Positions 11,307 to 23,887 of a stretch of 64,000 bases of DNA are shown in pieces (the first letter of the stretch is position 1; each line of letters starts with the position of its first letter). This stretch comes from Austropuccinia psidii (lineage: Eukaryota; Basidiomycota; Pucciniomycetes; Pucciniales; Sphaerophragmiaceae). Where the stretch lies: contig JALGQZ010000007.1 of assembly GCA_023105745.1 (NCBI GenBank), positions 56,029,569 through 56,093,568 of the forward strand, given 5' to 3'. Under the pieces are notes generated by a model, which did not search any database, was not told where the DNA came from, and saw only the letters and a list, made by a program, of their open reading frames with translations. The position numbers and the translations under genes are program-made.

Positions 11307-14300
11307 TTGCAAACCACTTTAGAATCAGTAGTCCTAGTAATAGAAACATTACCCCCACTCAGACTGAAAATAACATTGTCACATCTGAGAGTAACATCAA
11401 CAGTGATACACTGTGGTTACAAGTGTCCCAATATGCTTAACAATCTGCAAAGCAATTTGCAGAAATTAAAGCTAGCCAAGAGAGGATGAGACAAACCCAA
11501 GCCTCCTTGGAACAAATAGTTAAGAATCTTCAAGAAGGATATGCTCAACTGAGCAAAGCCTCTGAAGAATCCAACAAAAGACTGAACCAAGTCTTTGAAG
11601 AACAACACCACAGCACAAGGGACAGGGAGTGTCTGGATCAAGACATTAACAAATTGTTTAATGCCTATCATAGCTTGAAGCCCCAACCACAAGGCCAAGC
11701 TATGGAGAATCCATATCAACCAGATGACATCAAACCAGATGCCATGTTGTTGAATAAGGCAAGATCTCCATCACAATACCAGGATGGGGATGGCATGTCT
11801 TATTCAGAGAAGGAAGCCTTGAAACAGCTTCCTGAAGCCTCAAACTGGCCCAAATTCTCTGGATCAGGAGAATATGATCATATGGAACTCATAGATTATA
11901 TTGATGGACTCTTCATTGATGTACCCAGCATACCAGACTACTGGATTACTGCTAGACTGAATACTGCATTTAAAGGTCATGCAAGTATATGGTACACAGA
12001 AATGATAGAAATCCATGGCAGAAGAAACTGGCCATGGTGGAAGAGTCAAATAATCCAAAAGTACAGTAATGGAACTTGGATATGGCAAAAAACCATGTCA
12101 TTTGAAAATGACAAATACTCTGTGGACAAAGATCCATATGAGTGGTGTCTCAGACAGTCTAAAAGACTTAAAGCCATTGATCCTCAGATGAACATCCAGA
12201 TGAGAAATCACAAACTTCTGACACAGCTGCCAGGAGAATTAGAGCATGCAGTGAAATGCAGATGCAACCAAAATTGCACTCTAGATGACATAGCCAATAC
12301 CTTACAAGACATAAGGAAAAGGACTAATATAGGGAAATTCACCCCATATAGAAGCAGTAGTTTCAAAGAGAAACAACCTTTCAGGGTGGAGTTTAAAGAC
12401 AAACCCAGAGAAAGAGTGGCAGAAGTGGCAAAGAAGAAGAATTCTTGTCACAATTGTGGTTCAACAGACCACTATGCCAACAACTGTCCAAAAGCAAAGA
12501 AAAAAGTCTATGCTATAGAAAAAGTCCCTGAAGAAGAACCTCCAACAGAGGATTCTGAATGAGACTCTATGGGAGATGCCATCAGAGAACCATCTGATGA
12601 TGATCAAGACCCAAGAGAGGAATTTCTAGTGGAATACCAAGAGGAAACCCCATTAGAAATCCAGTATATACAGTTGGAAGCAGGCATGCCACAGGACACT
12701 GCCAACAAGAACTTGTGCAAACACACACAAGATGCACAAACATTCCTGGTTACACCAACCAAAGGAATGGCTTATATACATGGAACAGCTACAAAAATGA
12801 CTGTATGTATTGACAATGCTCAGCACCCACTGATCATTGAAAGTGGAGCACATTGCTCCATAGTGGCCAGAAATTATCTGGATAACCACTTCCCAAACTG
12901 GGAAAAACAGCTCTTGCCCACTAAGGCAAAGAACTTTAAAAGTGCATCAGGGAAGATGACTTCCATTGGGACAATTATCAAAGAGATAATTATACCCCAC
13001 AGGAAGGGTAATATCAGACTCAACCCAGAGTTTGTAGTGCTTGAAGATGCCCACATCCAAGGGTTTTTACTGGGAACAGATTACCAGAAGATGTATGGCA
13101 TAGATATTTACAACAGTAAAAACAGGCACATTACCATTGGTACCAACAAGGAAAAGAAATTTTCACTTGATATATATCACATATCTTCACAAGACCCACT
13201 AGAAGAACTCTTGAAGGAATTCAAGGAGGGACAGTTTAGCACTACCCTCACCATTAAACAAAAACTAAGTTTACTGAAGATGCTGAGGAAGAACAGACCA
13301 GCATTTGCCATTGGTGAAGAACCACTAGGCAATATTAAAGGCCATGATATAGAACTATATCTGGATGTGGAAAGACCTTATCCACCCATGCTGAGGAGAC
13401 CTCCTTATCCAGCAAGTCTGGAAACCAGGAAAGAAATTGAAAAACACATCAATGAACTCCTGGACATGGATGTCATCAGGAAGATTGGACATAATGAAAT
13501 AGTGGAAATCACCACTCCTGTCCTGATCACCTGGAATGATGGCAAGTCTAGATTGTGTGGAGACTTCAGAGCCCTGAATAACTACACAAAAGCAGACAGG
13601 TACCCTATACCAAGGATACCTCATGCGTTGGATAAGCTGGCCAAAGCCAAATACATAACCAAGATGGATTGTATGAAAGGCTTCCACCAAAATGGAGTTA
13701 AACCAAACTCCATGAAATTACTCAGAATAATATGCCATATGGGCATATATGAGTACACCAGAATGCCATTTGGCATCAAGAATGCACCAGCCCACTTCCA
13801 AAGGATGATGGACACCATATTTCAAGAAGAAATAATGGAAGGCTGGATGGTAGTATATATTGATGATATCATTATATACTCAGAGACATGGGAAGACCAT
13901 GTACAATACATAGACAGAGTGCTAAGTAAATGTACACCCATTAATCTGAAAATTTCACTTAAAAAGTGTAATTTTGGCCAACAAGAGCTACTAGCTCTAG
14001 GACACAAAGTCTCAGGCCTTAGTCTGGCAATTGACCAGAACAAAGTAGCAGCAGTACTGCAAAAGCCAGTACCAAAGAACATCAAAGAGATGCAATCTTT
14101 CCTTGGATTTGCTAGCTACTATAGAAACCACATCAAAAACTTTGCCCACATAACTAGTAGTTTATACAAGTTATGCTCAAAGGATGTAGTTTTTGAAATA
14201 ACCAAGGAAAGGAGGGATGCATATGAGAGGATCAAATATGAACTCACAAATGCACCTGTGCTCATCTTGCCTGACTTTGAACTACCATTCAAGTTATATA

Positions 14301-16441
14301 TAGATGCAGCATGCAGCCAAGGCTTGGGAGCAGCCCTTCACCAAAGACAAATTGTGGATGGTGAACCAAGGGAAGGTGTAATATGTTACATCTCCAGGCA
14401 GCTGAAAGATTCAGAAGCCAGGTATGGGGCCACCCAGACAGAATGTCTATGTCTAGTCTGGGCTCTAGAAAAACTCCATTATTATTTGGAGGGTGCAGTC
14501 TTTGAAGTCTAAACAGACTGCACAGCCTTGAGGTCTTTACTAAACATGAAGACTACTAATAGACACATGCTGAGATGGCAAATAGCCATCCAGGAGTATA
14601 GAGGGAACATGACCATCATATACAAAGAAGGTAAAAGCCATACCAATGCAGATGGCCTTAGCAGATGGCCACTGGACAATGTCAAAAGCAATCCAGCTTA
14701 TGACCCTGAAGTTGCTGCAAAAATTCCTATCCATTTTATGGAAATAAATAGGAAGAAGAACTTCAGATTCTCTGAATGGGCACCAGGGAGTGGTACCCTT
14801 GACAGTGGAAACACTGATTCAGAAGGGACAGAAACCGCCATACTTGGAATAAGTTCGTCAGAACTGCACAATGAATTTTTTAATGCAGTACTGAAATCAT
14901 ATGCTAAATACAAACAGTGTAGCATACTACTCCAACTCCTTCAACAAAAATACAGGAGCCCAGAACTGGAAACCCAGCTGGAGGAACCCTGGTTGAGGGC
15001 CTATAAGGACAATAAATTCTTCCTTATAGATGGCCTGATTTATCACAGAGAAAAGCACACCAGTGCACTCACAGTGATAGACAGAGACCACATCTCTTTA
15101 ATCCTGCAGGAATGCCATGACTGCCCCTACATGGGACACATGAGTGAGGACAGGACTAAAGAGAGGGTAGCAAGCACAGCTTGGTGGCCCAAGTGGGAGC
15201 AAGAGTTGAGTGAATACATCAACACTTGTGAAAGATGCCAAAAGGCAAATAGAAAGCATGGGAAGAAATATGGGTTGCTTCAACACATAGAAGAACCCAA
15301 ACACCCATGGGAAACCATCAACATGGACTGGGTCACAGGACTTGTCTCAGGAGGCAAAGAAAACTACAATGCCCGCTTAATCATACTTGATAAGTTCAGC
15401 AAGAGCATGAGATGTCTACCATGCCATAAAGAGGACACAGCCATGGACACTGCTCTGTTATTTTGGAATAACATCATATCCACCTGTGGAGTCCCTAAGA
15501 TCGTAATTAGTGACAGGGACCCAAAATTCACATCTGAATTTTGGACCAATTTATATGACATGCTTGGCACCAAGCTTGCTTTTTCCACAGCTTACCATCC
15601 ACAAACAGATGGCCTATCTGAGAGGATGATCCAAACAATGGAGGACATCCTCAGGAGGTTCTGTGCCTATGGCATGGAATACAAGGACCATGAGGGATAC
15701 ACCCATGATTGGGTCACCCTCTTACCAGCAGTCCAACTGGCTTATAATACAAGCCAGCACTCTACCACAAGAAAAACACCTGCACTGGTAGAGAAAGGGT
15801 GGAATCCCCTGTTACCTGTGGATCACTTGAAGAAAAATCTTTTGACCATCCACCCCACAGCCAAAGACTTCCATGATATGTGGAAGAAAGCCTGTGATAC
15901 TGCTGCTAAATGCATAGCTGAGGCCAAAGAGTATAACAAGCAGAGGTTGGACAAATCACATATGGAACCTGACTTCAAGGAAGGGGACCAGGTGTTAGTG
16001 TCTAAACTGAACTTTAACAATCTCAAAGGACCCAAGAAGATGAGAGACTCATTTGTAGGGCCCTTCACTATCATTAAGTTGATAGGGAAGAATGCAGTAG
16101 AGGTCAAGCTCACTGAGGAGTTTTCTAGGAAACACCCAGTCTTTCCAGTAAGCCTGGTCAAACCATACTTCCAAACAGAGGAGGATAAATTCCCCTCCAG
16201 GAAGAAAAACATCACTCCACCAGAAATAGTGGAAGTAGAAGACTCTCCTGGACCTGTGAGTAAAATAACCAGGGCCAGAAAAATCAGACTTAATGAGAAG
16301 GATCAGAGACAATATCTAGTCAGATTCAAGAACCAGACAGCTGACAAAGATAAATGGTTGGCAGAGGATGCCATACCATATGGGAACCTTCATCTAAGGA
16401 GATTCAGAGCCTCTAGGAGGACTGAACAGTCTCATCAATGA
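10586..16441 (+). pseudogene. gag-pro-pol polyprotein of El-6, one frame with three stops
   Basis: A single 1951-codon frame begins at ATG 10586 and is broken by TAA 11438-11440, TGA 12560-12562 and TAA 14510-14512; no frameshift is needed anywhere. Approximate residues: Q/S-rich N-terminus overlapping the accessory ORF 1-240; coiled coil 290-380; capsid-like 400-600; zinc knuckle CHNCGSTDHYANNC about 620; protease about 750 (IIESGAHCS, Asp replaced by Glu); RT with YIDDIIIYS about 1090; RNase H about 1240 (LYIDAACSQGLGAAL); integrase HHCC about 1510-1550 and DDE core ([23 protein letters not shown]) 1578-1680; chromodomain-like tail about 1890-1945. The Glu in the protease and the stops make this copy probably non-autonomous. 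Confidence 0.9.
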
Positions 16442-16447
16442 CGAGCC

Positions 16448-17886
16448 TTTTTTAGAGGGAGGGTATGTCAGCCTGTGACTCAAAACCAGAGCACAAGCAT
16501 GACAGCTAAAATACCATAAACCAATGGTATAGCCAAAATACCACCAAAACATGGAGCTGAGCCAAATTAGCTCAAAAGGTATCAAACGAAAGAGGAAACT
16601 CACCTCTTTCTGAAAATATAAGTCCCATCACCATAGGACAAGAAATAACAAAGTTATTGCTGAGCATAAACCTTAATTTTCACCTCTCATCTAAAATCTA
16701 GAAGGAGAGGCTTAACCCCATCAAATGGATATTCAAAATGAAGCTCTAAGCCAGGGCTATCTAATGGTGCTAGCCAAACTGAGCTAGCACCAGTATTACT
16801 TGAGTTATGGTCAAATTCAGACCAAATAAGGGTGAACAAAACATTCACCTCTCATCTAACTCTTACAGTTTTAGTGTGAGATACCTAAAGTGGGGTCTTT
16901 TTGGAAAGAGCACAATCAGGGCTATCTGATGGTGCCATCCATTTCCTCATAGCTCAACTACAACAGAAGTTATTGGCCAAACAAGCTTAATACAGCTTTT
17001 GCCCAGACCACGCCAATGTACAAAAATACTTGTACATGGGATAACTTTGTCATATTTAATGATAACCATGTCAAGTTGGGTACCATTGTGTAAAGCCCAT
17101 ACAGAGCTATTCAATGAACAAACTTTGAGCTTGATATCTCAAAAACTGACAGAGTTATGACCATTTTAAGGTCAAAATCCCACCTGCTGTCAGATACAGC
17201 CTTACCATGGGATAATATCCCATAACCATGAATATGAGGTGTCAAATAGAGGAAGAAGCATGTTTTTACTTCAATACCTCATATGTCAGTCAATACTGGG
17301 GTCCCCTACAGTTTCTATACAGCATTCTACGCGTCATACACGTCAGAATTAGGTTGTGAGGTCCCCAGATGAAAATTTTCACCCTGTATTGGTGAAATAC
17401 GCCCAGATGTGGTTTCAAAACCACATCTGAGCCCAATACAGAGTATACAGGCTGTTTGCAAACCACAAGCCTGTCATAGAGAGTGAAAGATCTTCACTTC
17501 CTCTACGTGGAAAGGTCTAGCAGCCTTTCCACCTCAATTTCAGGATGAAAGGAGGGCTTTTCACAGCCAAAAACCTTTCCTCATCCTGCTCTTGAATAAC
17601 CTACGTAGTAAACTGTCAAAACCAGTTTTACTCTTGGTTAATAATCAGGTATAATTATAAACTTAATTATTGTAGTCTTTATTATTGTAACCCAACAGAT
17701 AAAACTGCACCCAGGGCTTTCAGCAGCGCTCACCACCACTATATTTCCATAGTAAAGCCCTTAAAATCTCCATTCAATCATCTTTTATCAACCTTTTATC
17801 TTTAAAATCTATTTTTTACCGTGTCACAGTCATAGTTTTAGTTGTAAATAGCCTTATTACCTCTTCAACATAGACTCAGCCTGACA
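16448..17886 (+). repeat. Polypurine tract and 3' LTR of El-6
   Basis: The tract TTTTTTAGAGGGAGGGTA (16448-16465) directly precedes the LTR (16466-17886, 1421 bp). The tract is nearly identical to that of El-10 although the LTRs differ, showing a common replication machinery. Confidence 0.93.
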
Positions 17887-17891
17887 TTAAC

Positions 17892-19552
17892 AAACCACCA
17901 AGACATGGAGCTGGGCCAAAGAATCTGAAAAGAAATAAAAAAAAAGAGCTCACCTTTTTCCAAATGTACAAGTCTCACAATAATAAAAAAAAGAATAACA
18001 ATGCTATTCAGGCTCAAAGCAGTTGATAAGCATAAACCTTAATTTTCACCTCTAATCTAAAATCCAGAGAAAGAGGTTGAACCCCATTAAATTGGTGTTG
18101 AAAATGAAGGGCTCAGTCAGGGATATTCAATGGGACTATCCAAACTGAGATAGCATCAAAACTACATACATTATGGCAAAATGAAAGCCAAATAACATTG
18201 AATGAAATATTCACATCCAATCTGACTTCTACCGCTTAAGTGTGAGATACTTAAAGTGGGGTCATTTTGGAAAGAGCAAAATAAAGGCTATCTGATGGTT
18301 CCATCCATTTCCCATAACTCATATAAAACCAAGATGATGAAGCAAATAAGTTTCCTACAGCATTTGGGAAAAATCCATATTTGGATAATGAGAATTGAAC
18401 ATGGAATAGCTTTGCTATATTCAATCATACACATACCAAATGTGGTCCCATTTTGTAGGCTTTAAAACAGCTACAAAATGAGCCAACTTTGAGCCTAAAA
18501 GTTTGAAAACTGACAAAGGTATGGCAGCTTTAAGGTTCAAAATCCACATTTGGGCCAATACACCTTTACTGTGGGGTACCTTCCCATATCTTTTGAATAT
18601 GAGGTGTCAATTAGATGAAGGAGGTTGTTTATCCTTCAATACCGCATAGGTTTTTCAATACTGCAGTCCCATACAGGTTCTCTACAGCATTCTACATGTC
18701 ATACACATCAGAAGAGGGCTATGTGGTCCCCAGATGAATGTTTTCACCCTTTATTGGTGAAAACCGCCCAGATGTGGTTTCACAACCAGATCTGAGCCCA
18801 ATACAGGCTATACAGGCTTTGAGGAAACCACAGGCAAGTCCTTGGAAGTGAAAAATCTTCACTTCCTCTATGTGGAAAGGTCTACAAGTACTGTGGTATA
18901 CCTTCCCATATCTTTGAATATGAGGTATCACTTAGATGAAGGAGGCTGTTTATCCTTCAATACCTGATAGGGTTTCAATACTGCAGCCCCATACAGGTTC
19001 TTTACAGCATTCTACATGTCATACACATCAGGAGAGGGCTGTGTGGTCCCCAGATGGAACGTTTCACCCTGTATTGGTGAAAACCACCCAGGTGTGGTTT
19101 TGCAACCACATACAAGCCCAATACAGGACATACACGCCTTGTGAAGGCCACAAGCCAGTACTTAGAAGTGAAAAATCTTTAATTCCCTATGTGAACTGGT
19201 CTAGAGAACCTTTGCACCAATTTTCAGGGTAAAAAGAGACCTTTCCTTGTTCAAAAGAGAGCACCCCATCCTTCTCTTGAATTCCTACATATTCCAGCTG
19301 TTTACAAACAGGTATACTCCTGGAAAATCTTCAGTTATAACCTTAATAATAGCTATTGTAGTATCTATTATAGTAATCCAATTGATGAATCTGCACCCAG
19401 GGATTCCAACAGCGCCCACCACCACTATTCCTCAATAGTAAAGCCCCTGTTATTACTATTAAATTGTTAATTATCCTTCTTATCTGTGTAACAGTCATAG
19501 CTAAAGGTTTTAAATACTTATCCAATCACTTTATCATAGACTCAGCCTTACA
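17892..19552 (+). repeat. El-5 LTR, right piece
   Basis: Continuation of the LTR begun at 8133, diverged from the El-6 LTRs. It contains an internal tandem duplication: the stretch from about 18570 to 18890 (GAATATGAGGTGTCAATTAG...AAAGGTCTACAAG) is repeated at about 18910-19205. Ends CAGCCTTACA at 19552. No coding content is supported. Confidence 0.75.
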
Positions 19553-20420
19553 GTAAGTAGGAGCTCATCACCTTTTTCCAAGCTATTCTTCTTCTTTGGC
19601 TTCTCTGAACCAGTTTTTTTTAAAAATACTAATATGTCTCTATGGCTTACACTTGGAAGTTTTTCAGCCCTTAAGAAAGTCCTCTGAATCAGTTCTGGAA
19701 CAGAGCTTATATGAAAATTAGTGAGTAAAGACCTTGGGGAATGGGGGTAAAATCTGGCATCCTCATAATATTTCTTTCTTAAAGAGGCTCTACCACGTTT
19801 GGCTCTGGTTTTATATCTTTCTCCATGTCCAGATTTATCTAGGTGGACTGAATAGTTTCTTTCATCCTGGCATGCACCACTTTCAAATTGAGTTAGAACA
19901 TATAAAAAGATAAAAATAACTAAACACAAACCTTTTGCTGGCTTTTAAGCTGATTCTGTTTCAAACAATGTGCTTTCCTTGAAAATATGGAATTCCAGAC
20001 TTCTTTCAGATTATGGCAAAGTAATATCTGTCTTAATGACCTTGATATCAGCTTCAGTATATTTTGTTCAAGACACTGAAAATGAAAATTAGAAAATATG
20101 AGTCATTTTTTGTACTACTAAATATTTCCAAGAGGTTTTTCATTTTTTATAAAAAAAAAAATATATGAGATTTTGAATCATAAAAAATTCAGAGTATCTC
20201 AAAGAAGAACTTCATAAGCTCTTGGGTGTGAGAAAGTCATGGGTAAAGCAGCATAAGATTAATTCAAAATCCTCAATGAAATTTCCTTTAAAGTCATCTC
20301 TGAGTGAACAATATATTGATTAGAGAGAAAAAGAAGAATTATCAATAAAACATATCTTTAAGCTTATAAATAGATTAAGATAAGGTCTCAAAGCTGAAAA
20401 AACATGGCAAGGAGGCCAAA
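19553..20420 (-). pseudogene. El-4 5' part: gag start, accessory exons and leader (relic)
   Basis: In minus order: primer-binding site remnant (20420-20403), leader with the conserved CTTTGAGATACTC block, acceptor TTTTCAG, exon 2 (20075-19932, 144 nt, begins TG), intron 2 (19931-19867, 65 nt, GTTTGT...GCCAG), gag start region (ATG changed to GTG at 19880), exon 3 to 19733, intron 3 (19732-19670, 63 nt, GTCTTT...TTAAG). The gag frame keeps EDARFYPHSPRS, matching EDARTAPHSPRS in El-9. Early stops in the spliced frame show this is a dead copy, but the splice signals are still readable. Confidence 0.6.
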
Positions 20421-22233
20421 GTTAAGCTTTGTCTATGAAAATCTTGATAAAATAACTCATTATAACAAGTACTATCACTTTCCTTATGACATTAGATAAA
20501 TAAAGTTAGTATAATTAGAAATAAATAAATAAATGCTTCAGTATTCCTTTTACTTGTTATACCTGACCCATGATTATATTAGTAAGCAGTAATTTTCTAC
20601 TACAATGAATGACCAGAACATTTAATAATAATACTTCCTATTAAAAAAATATGGAATTATTTTTGTTGATACTGATCTTTTGTAAGAGTAATTCCTATGA
20701 ATACTGAAAGGAAATGAAATAATAGAGTAAAAAACTCAATAATTTAATAAATCCCTAACTAATACTCCAGAAATACCTTCAAAATATTTGGTAGAGTAAT
20801 TTTCTTTATCACTTTTGAGTTTACATAATGAAAATATAGAATAAAACATTAATATACCAACTGATCCTTATAACACTATTGTTAATAGTAATATTGCATT
20901 ATTTCAAATCTTGCTGGTTTTATTTTGAAGATTTAAAATACTTAAAAAGGGCTCAATAACTAATAATTACTGGCAGTATTCATGATTTAATTATCTGACT
21001 GGAATGATAATTATCATTAGGAAAAACAGAAATACTACAAAGGCTCACAGGGGGTGCAGTGGATAAAAATTAAAACACAATTGGTGAGAAATTATTTGAC
21101 CTTCTTTTGTTTACCAATAGTATCATTTTTTTCATGTAAAATTATCATAATTACTTGATTAAGTCATTTTACATGGAAAAAAACCATTTATGGTTATAAA
21201 ATAACAAATTTAATACTTTGAGTCTTCTTTTACTTCAGAATAGACATTGATTTCTCAAATTTATTGGCTATATTGCAAATTCCATCAAATTTTGTATTTC
21301 TGTGATTTTTTGAAGATTAATTATTTCCAGTTGAATCATAGAAAATGGACTGTACATAAAACTTTGAATTTTAATTATGAATTATTGGCTTTTTTTGTTT
21401 TTGTTATGTGTCATTTATTCCTAAATTGGTCTGAAATTTTCAGAAGGATTAATTAAGAGTTATATTTTAATAATTTTTTGAAGTTTTACCTCATTTTTTC
21501 AAATATTGAAAGTAAATAGTATAGTGACAGCTGGTTTCCAAGAGGGAATTACTTAGATTATAGTTCAAAACGGGCTTTAACTACTATTTTTGACATTATC
21601 CATGGATAATTTCTGATAATGGACATGTTCATAGGAGTCAGAGCTTCTCATTGAATCATTTTCATGTCAAGTAGTCAATATCCAACATAAATCTCAGAGT
21701 CCGTCCAATTTGGGGTAAACTGTCTCTCTCATTTCCTTTCCCCTAAAGTCATTCTCACATCAAAAATAGTAATTAAAAGTTAAGAATTGATATCCACTAT
21801 GGTTGTATCAAGAATTTATGTAGGGATAAAGTAATATAAGTGCCATAAACATGAAGGAAAATAATATTGGTGTATATGTAACAGGGAATTTTGACAATCC
21901 CATTATTTTGAGGTTAAAATGAAAAACAATATCACAATTCTTTTATGTGGTGTTGATTATTAGGTGATAAAATATTTTTTGTATTAACACCCCTTAGATT
22001 TCATCTGAGCTTATTGAGTCAATGGAGGTACCCTAGGTTAACTTTTGTGTAGAATCCAAATCTGGACTTAAATCTATGTACTTAATTACTCACAAAAAAG
22101 TTATACACATTTTTCTCCATAAAAAATCATAAATTTTGGATATATACATGACTTATGGATTCTGTATGTTATAAACATTCTTGAGGGTATTTGGGGCCTG
22201 TTTGGGTATGTAAAATATACCTTAAGGCTCACA
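20421..22233 (-). repeat. 5' LTR of El-4 (1813 bp, diverged)
   Basis: The inner end is degenerate (GTTAAGCTTTGTC for TGTAAGGTTTGTC); the outer end is TACCTTAAGGCTCACA. It aligns, inverted, with the split LTR of El-9 (33468-33961 and 44018-45445), for example around TTTATGTACAGTCCATTTTC. It contains no credible gene. Confidence 0.7.
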
Positions 22234-22437
22234 CACATAGATATGAACAGATTGTGAATACCCAAGGCCCTCATATTATAAATAGTGTTGATGACTCTAT
22301 TGAGGGTCTATGTTTAAATTGGTTTTCTTTCAATAAATATTATAATTATTAATATAAAAATTTTAATAATGATATCAAGTTCAAATTAAGGGTATTACTT
22401 TTATCAAAAAGCTTTACTTTCTACAGCTAAGTGGAAA
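22234..22437. other. Unassigned AT-rich spacer
   Basis: Flank outside the El-4 LTR. No ORF, repeat or RNA recognised. Confidence 0.5.
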
Positions 22438-22719
22438 ATGGATGAGAAGCTTTCTGAGGGATGCATACGGCTACTTGTATACAATTCTGAGGACTGTGGG
22501 TTCTATTGTAAGCTTTGGATGTCCTCAGTAATGAAAATCATACATACTGGGGGCCTACCTGTGGTATTTAAGCCTCTCAAAAGCTTATTTCTGAGGTTAT
22601 GGGACAAGAAAAAAATTCTTTTGGCCTATACAGGGCATATTCAACCACCATATGCCATGGTAGCAGCCTTGGAAAGGGTATTATGTGCCCAAATCAATCC
22701 ATCACACAAAATTAAATAA
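22438..22719 (+). CDS. Unrecognised ORF, 93 aa
   Basis: Starts ATG 22438. Mixed composition with a cysteine-containing N-terminus (EGCIRLLVYNSEDCGFYC) and hydrophobic segments. I do not recognise it. It lies in the only stretch without a clear retrotransposon signature and could be a fragment of a host gene or of an older element. Low confidence that it is translated. Confidence 0.2.
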   Translation: MDEKLSEGCIRLLVYNSEDCGFYCKLWMSSVMKIIHTGGLPVVFKPLKSLFLRLWDKKKILLAYTGHIQPPYAMVAALERVLCAQINPSHKIK

Positions 22720-22739
22720 ATAATGAATTTTTCCTGCAT

Positions 22740-23134
22740 ATGTTAGTGATCACAAGCCCAAGCTCAGCTATAACTGGAGTAAAAATTGGTACAGGTGTTG
22801 TACGCCCAATTATGGCTTCAAAAGCTTTGAACCCAGAGGTCTCAGCCAAGTTTTCAAATGAAAACAAGAGTGCAAATCTCTGGGGTTTGATAAGCTTTTA
22901 CACTCTTGATAATTTATTTCTTTTTTTCTCTCCTAATGCAGAAGTGCTTGGGGAGGGAAGGTTGAGTTATTTGCATACCATTTTGGGAAGAATTGGTAAT
23001 TCAAAGGCCATGAGGGTATTTTTGGAAACTGAAAGATGTGGGCCAATGTTGGCTCTTGGTGGTCCTTTGGTGACTGCAAGGGGCCATCACATAAATTTTG
23101 AGTCTATTGGGGTTGTTGGTCATTTTGGTAGGTC
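22740..23134 (+). pseudogene. Unrecognised coding-like fragment truncated by El-7
   Basis: An open frame from 22740 runs into the El-7 5' LTR at 23135, so only about 131 codons are native. The last third (GEGRLSYLHTILGRIG and GPMLALGGPLVTARGHH) looks protein-like. CTCTCCTAATGCAG at about 22929-22942 resembles a fungal branch point and 3' splice site, so an intron may precede the final part. The other side of the insertion (32323 onward) does not continue this frame recognisably. Identity unknown. Confidence 0.25.
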
Positions 23135-23872
23135 TGTCACAGCCAAGGAGGCAGGGGCATTTCCAATCATCATCAGCAAATCATTATATCATGGATACCC
23201 TTCAGAACCCAATCAGCAAGGGGGTTTCATTCAATAATTCACCCAATACAGTTTTCATACCTCAATACAGTTCCATACAGGCAAGACTCAAATACAGGAT
23301 TCACCAAATACAGGCCTGTCATCAATACAGGCGCAAATACCTGTATTGACTGTATCACCTGTATTGGATTCACCAATACAGGATTCAATCCCACATCCAA
23401 CTTCTTCCAGCATACAGGCCAGTATCTCAACACTCAAACTCCAAGGCTGGTATTTCTCACATATACCAGCCCCTCTTCACCCACCTGGGGGTTTTTCCCC
23501 CAGTTAATTAAAATAGTTGATTTATTATTTAATATTATTTTATTCTCACTTTTGGAATATTATTTTATTATTTACTAAGTTAGTCTTAGCCTTCCCTCAC
23601 CTGTTCAGTAGAGTCCTGGTGGCCATATCCTTATTAATTCCTTTTCTCTTTTCTGAACAGGTTGAAACAGTGACTCAGGATTATTTGTGGTTGGCTCTTT
23701 ATTATTGCTTTTGCTTTGTCTCTCTTATCTTTTATACTTATTATTTTATGACTAGGAATTTATCCTCTTACTCCATTACTCTCATCATTTGAGTATTTCC
23801 TTTTGAGCCCTCCATAAGTAAGTCTGTTCACTGAGTGCCAGGCCCTCTTCATTTAGAAGAGCCCCTGTGACA
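23135..23872 (+). repeat. 5' LTR of El-7 (738 bp)
   Basis: TGTCACAGCCAAGG...GAGCCCCTGTGACA, with a short inverted repeat TGTCACAG/CTGTGACA at its ends. It holds many copies of AATACAG(G) between about 23240 and 23400 and a GC-rich hairpin (CCTGGGGG...CCCCCAG) at about 23484-23503, immediately before the putative RNA start at 23502. Confidence 0.95.
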
Positions 23873-23887
23873 TTATTTTAATTAACT
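23873..23887 (+). promoter_or_regulatory. Self-priming primer-binding site of El-7
   Basis: TTATTTTAATTAACT directly abuts the 5' LTR. It is complementary over 14 bases plus one G-U pair to LTR positions 23502-23516 (AGTTAATTAAAATAG). In Tf1 and several fungal chromoviruses the 5' end of the RNA folds back to prime minus-strand synthesis (established for Tf1). The same arrangement here would place the RNA start at about 23502. Confidence 0.75.

Larger units (their letters stand above)
8204..17886 (+). mobile_element. El-6: complete Ty3/gypsy retrotransposon, 9.68 kb, TSD TTAAC
   Basis: Order: 5' LTR 8204-9640, primer-binding site 9641-9659, leader, accessory exon 2, gag-pro-pol in one frame (10586-16441, three internal stops), polypurine tract, 3' LTR 16466-17886. 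Exact 5-bp duplication TTAAC at 8199-8203 and 17887-17891. The LTRs differ by a 16-bp deletion between short direct repeats in the 3' LTR and by about 20 substitutions counted by eye. It is inserted into an older LTR of its own family (El-5). Confidence 0.95.

Noticed and set aside
10586..11440. Treating the 284-codon gag-frame piece of El-6 as a separate gene
   Set aside because: It continues in the same frame beyond TAA 11438 into the coiled coil and capsid, so it is the broken N-terminus of gag.
22740..23237. 165-aa reading of the second unknown ORF
   Set aside because: The last 34 codons are El-7 LTR sequence beginning at 23135, so the native frame is truncated there.
23517..23792. 91-aa hydrophobic ORF present in both El-7 LTRs
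   Set aside because: Lies wholly within the LTR, is T-rich, and is duplicated only because the LTR is; no support as an envelope or membrane gene.
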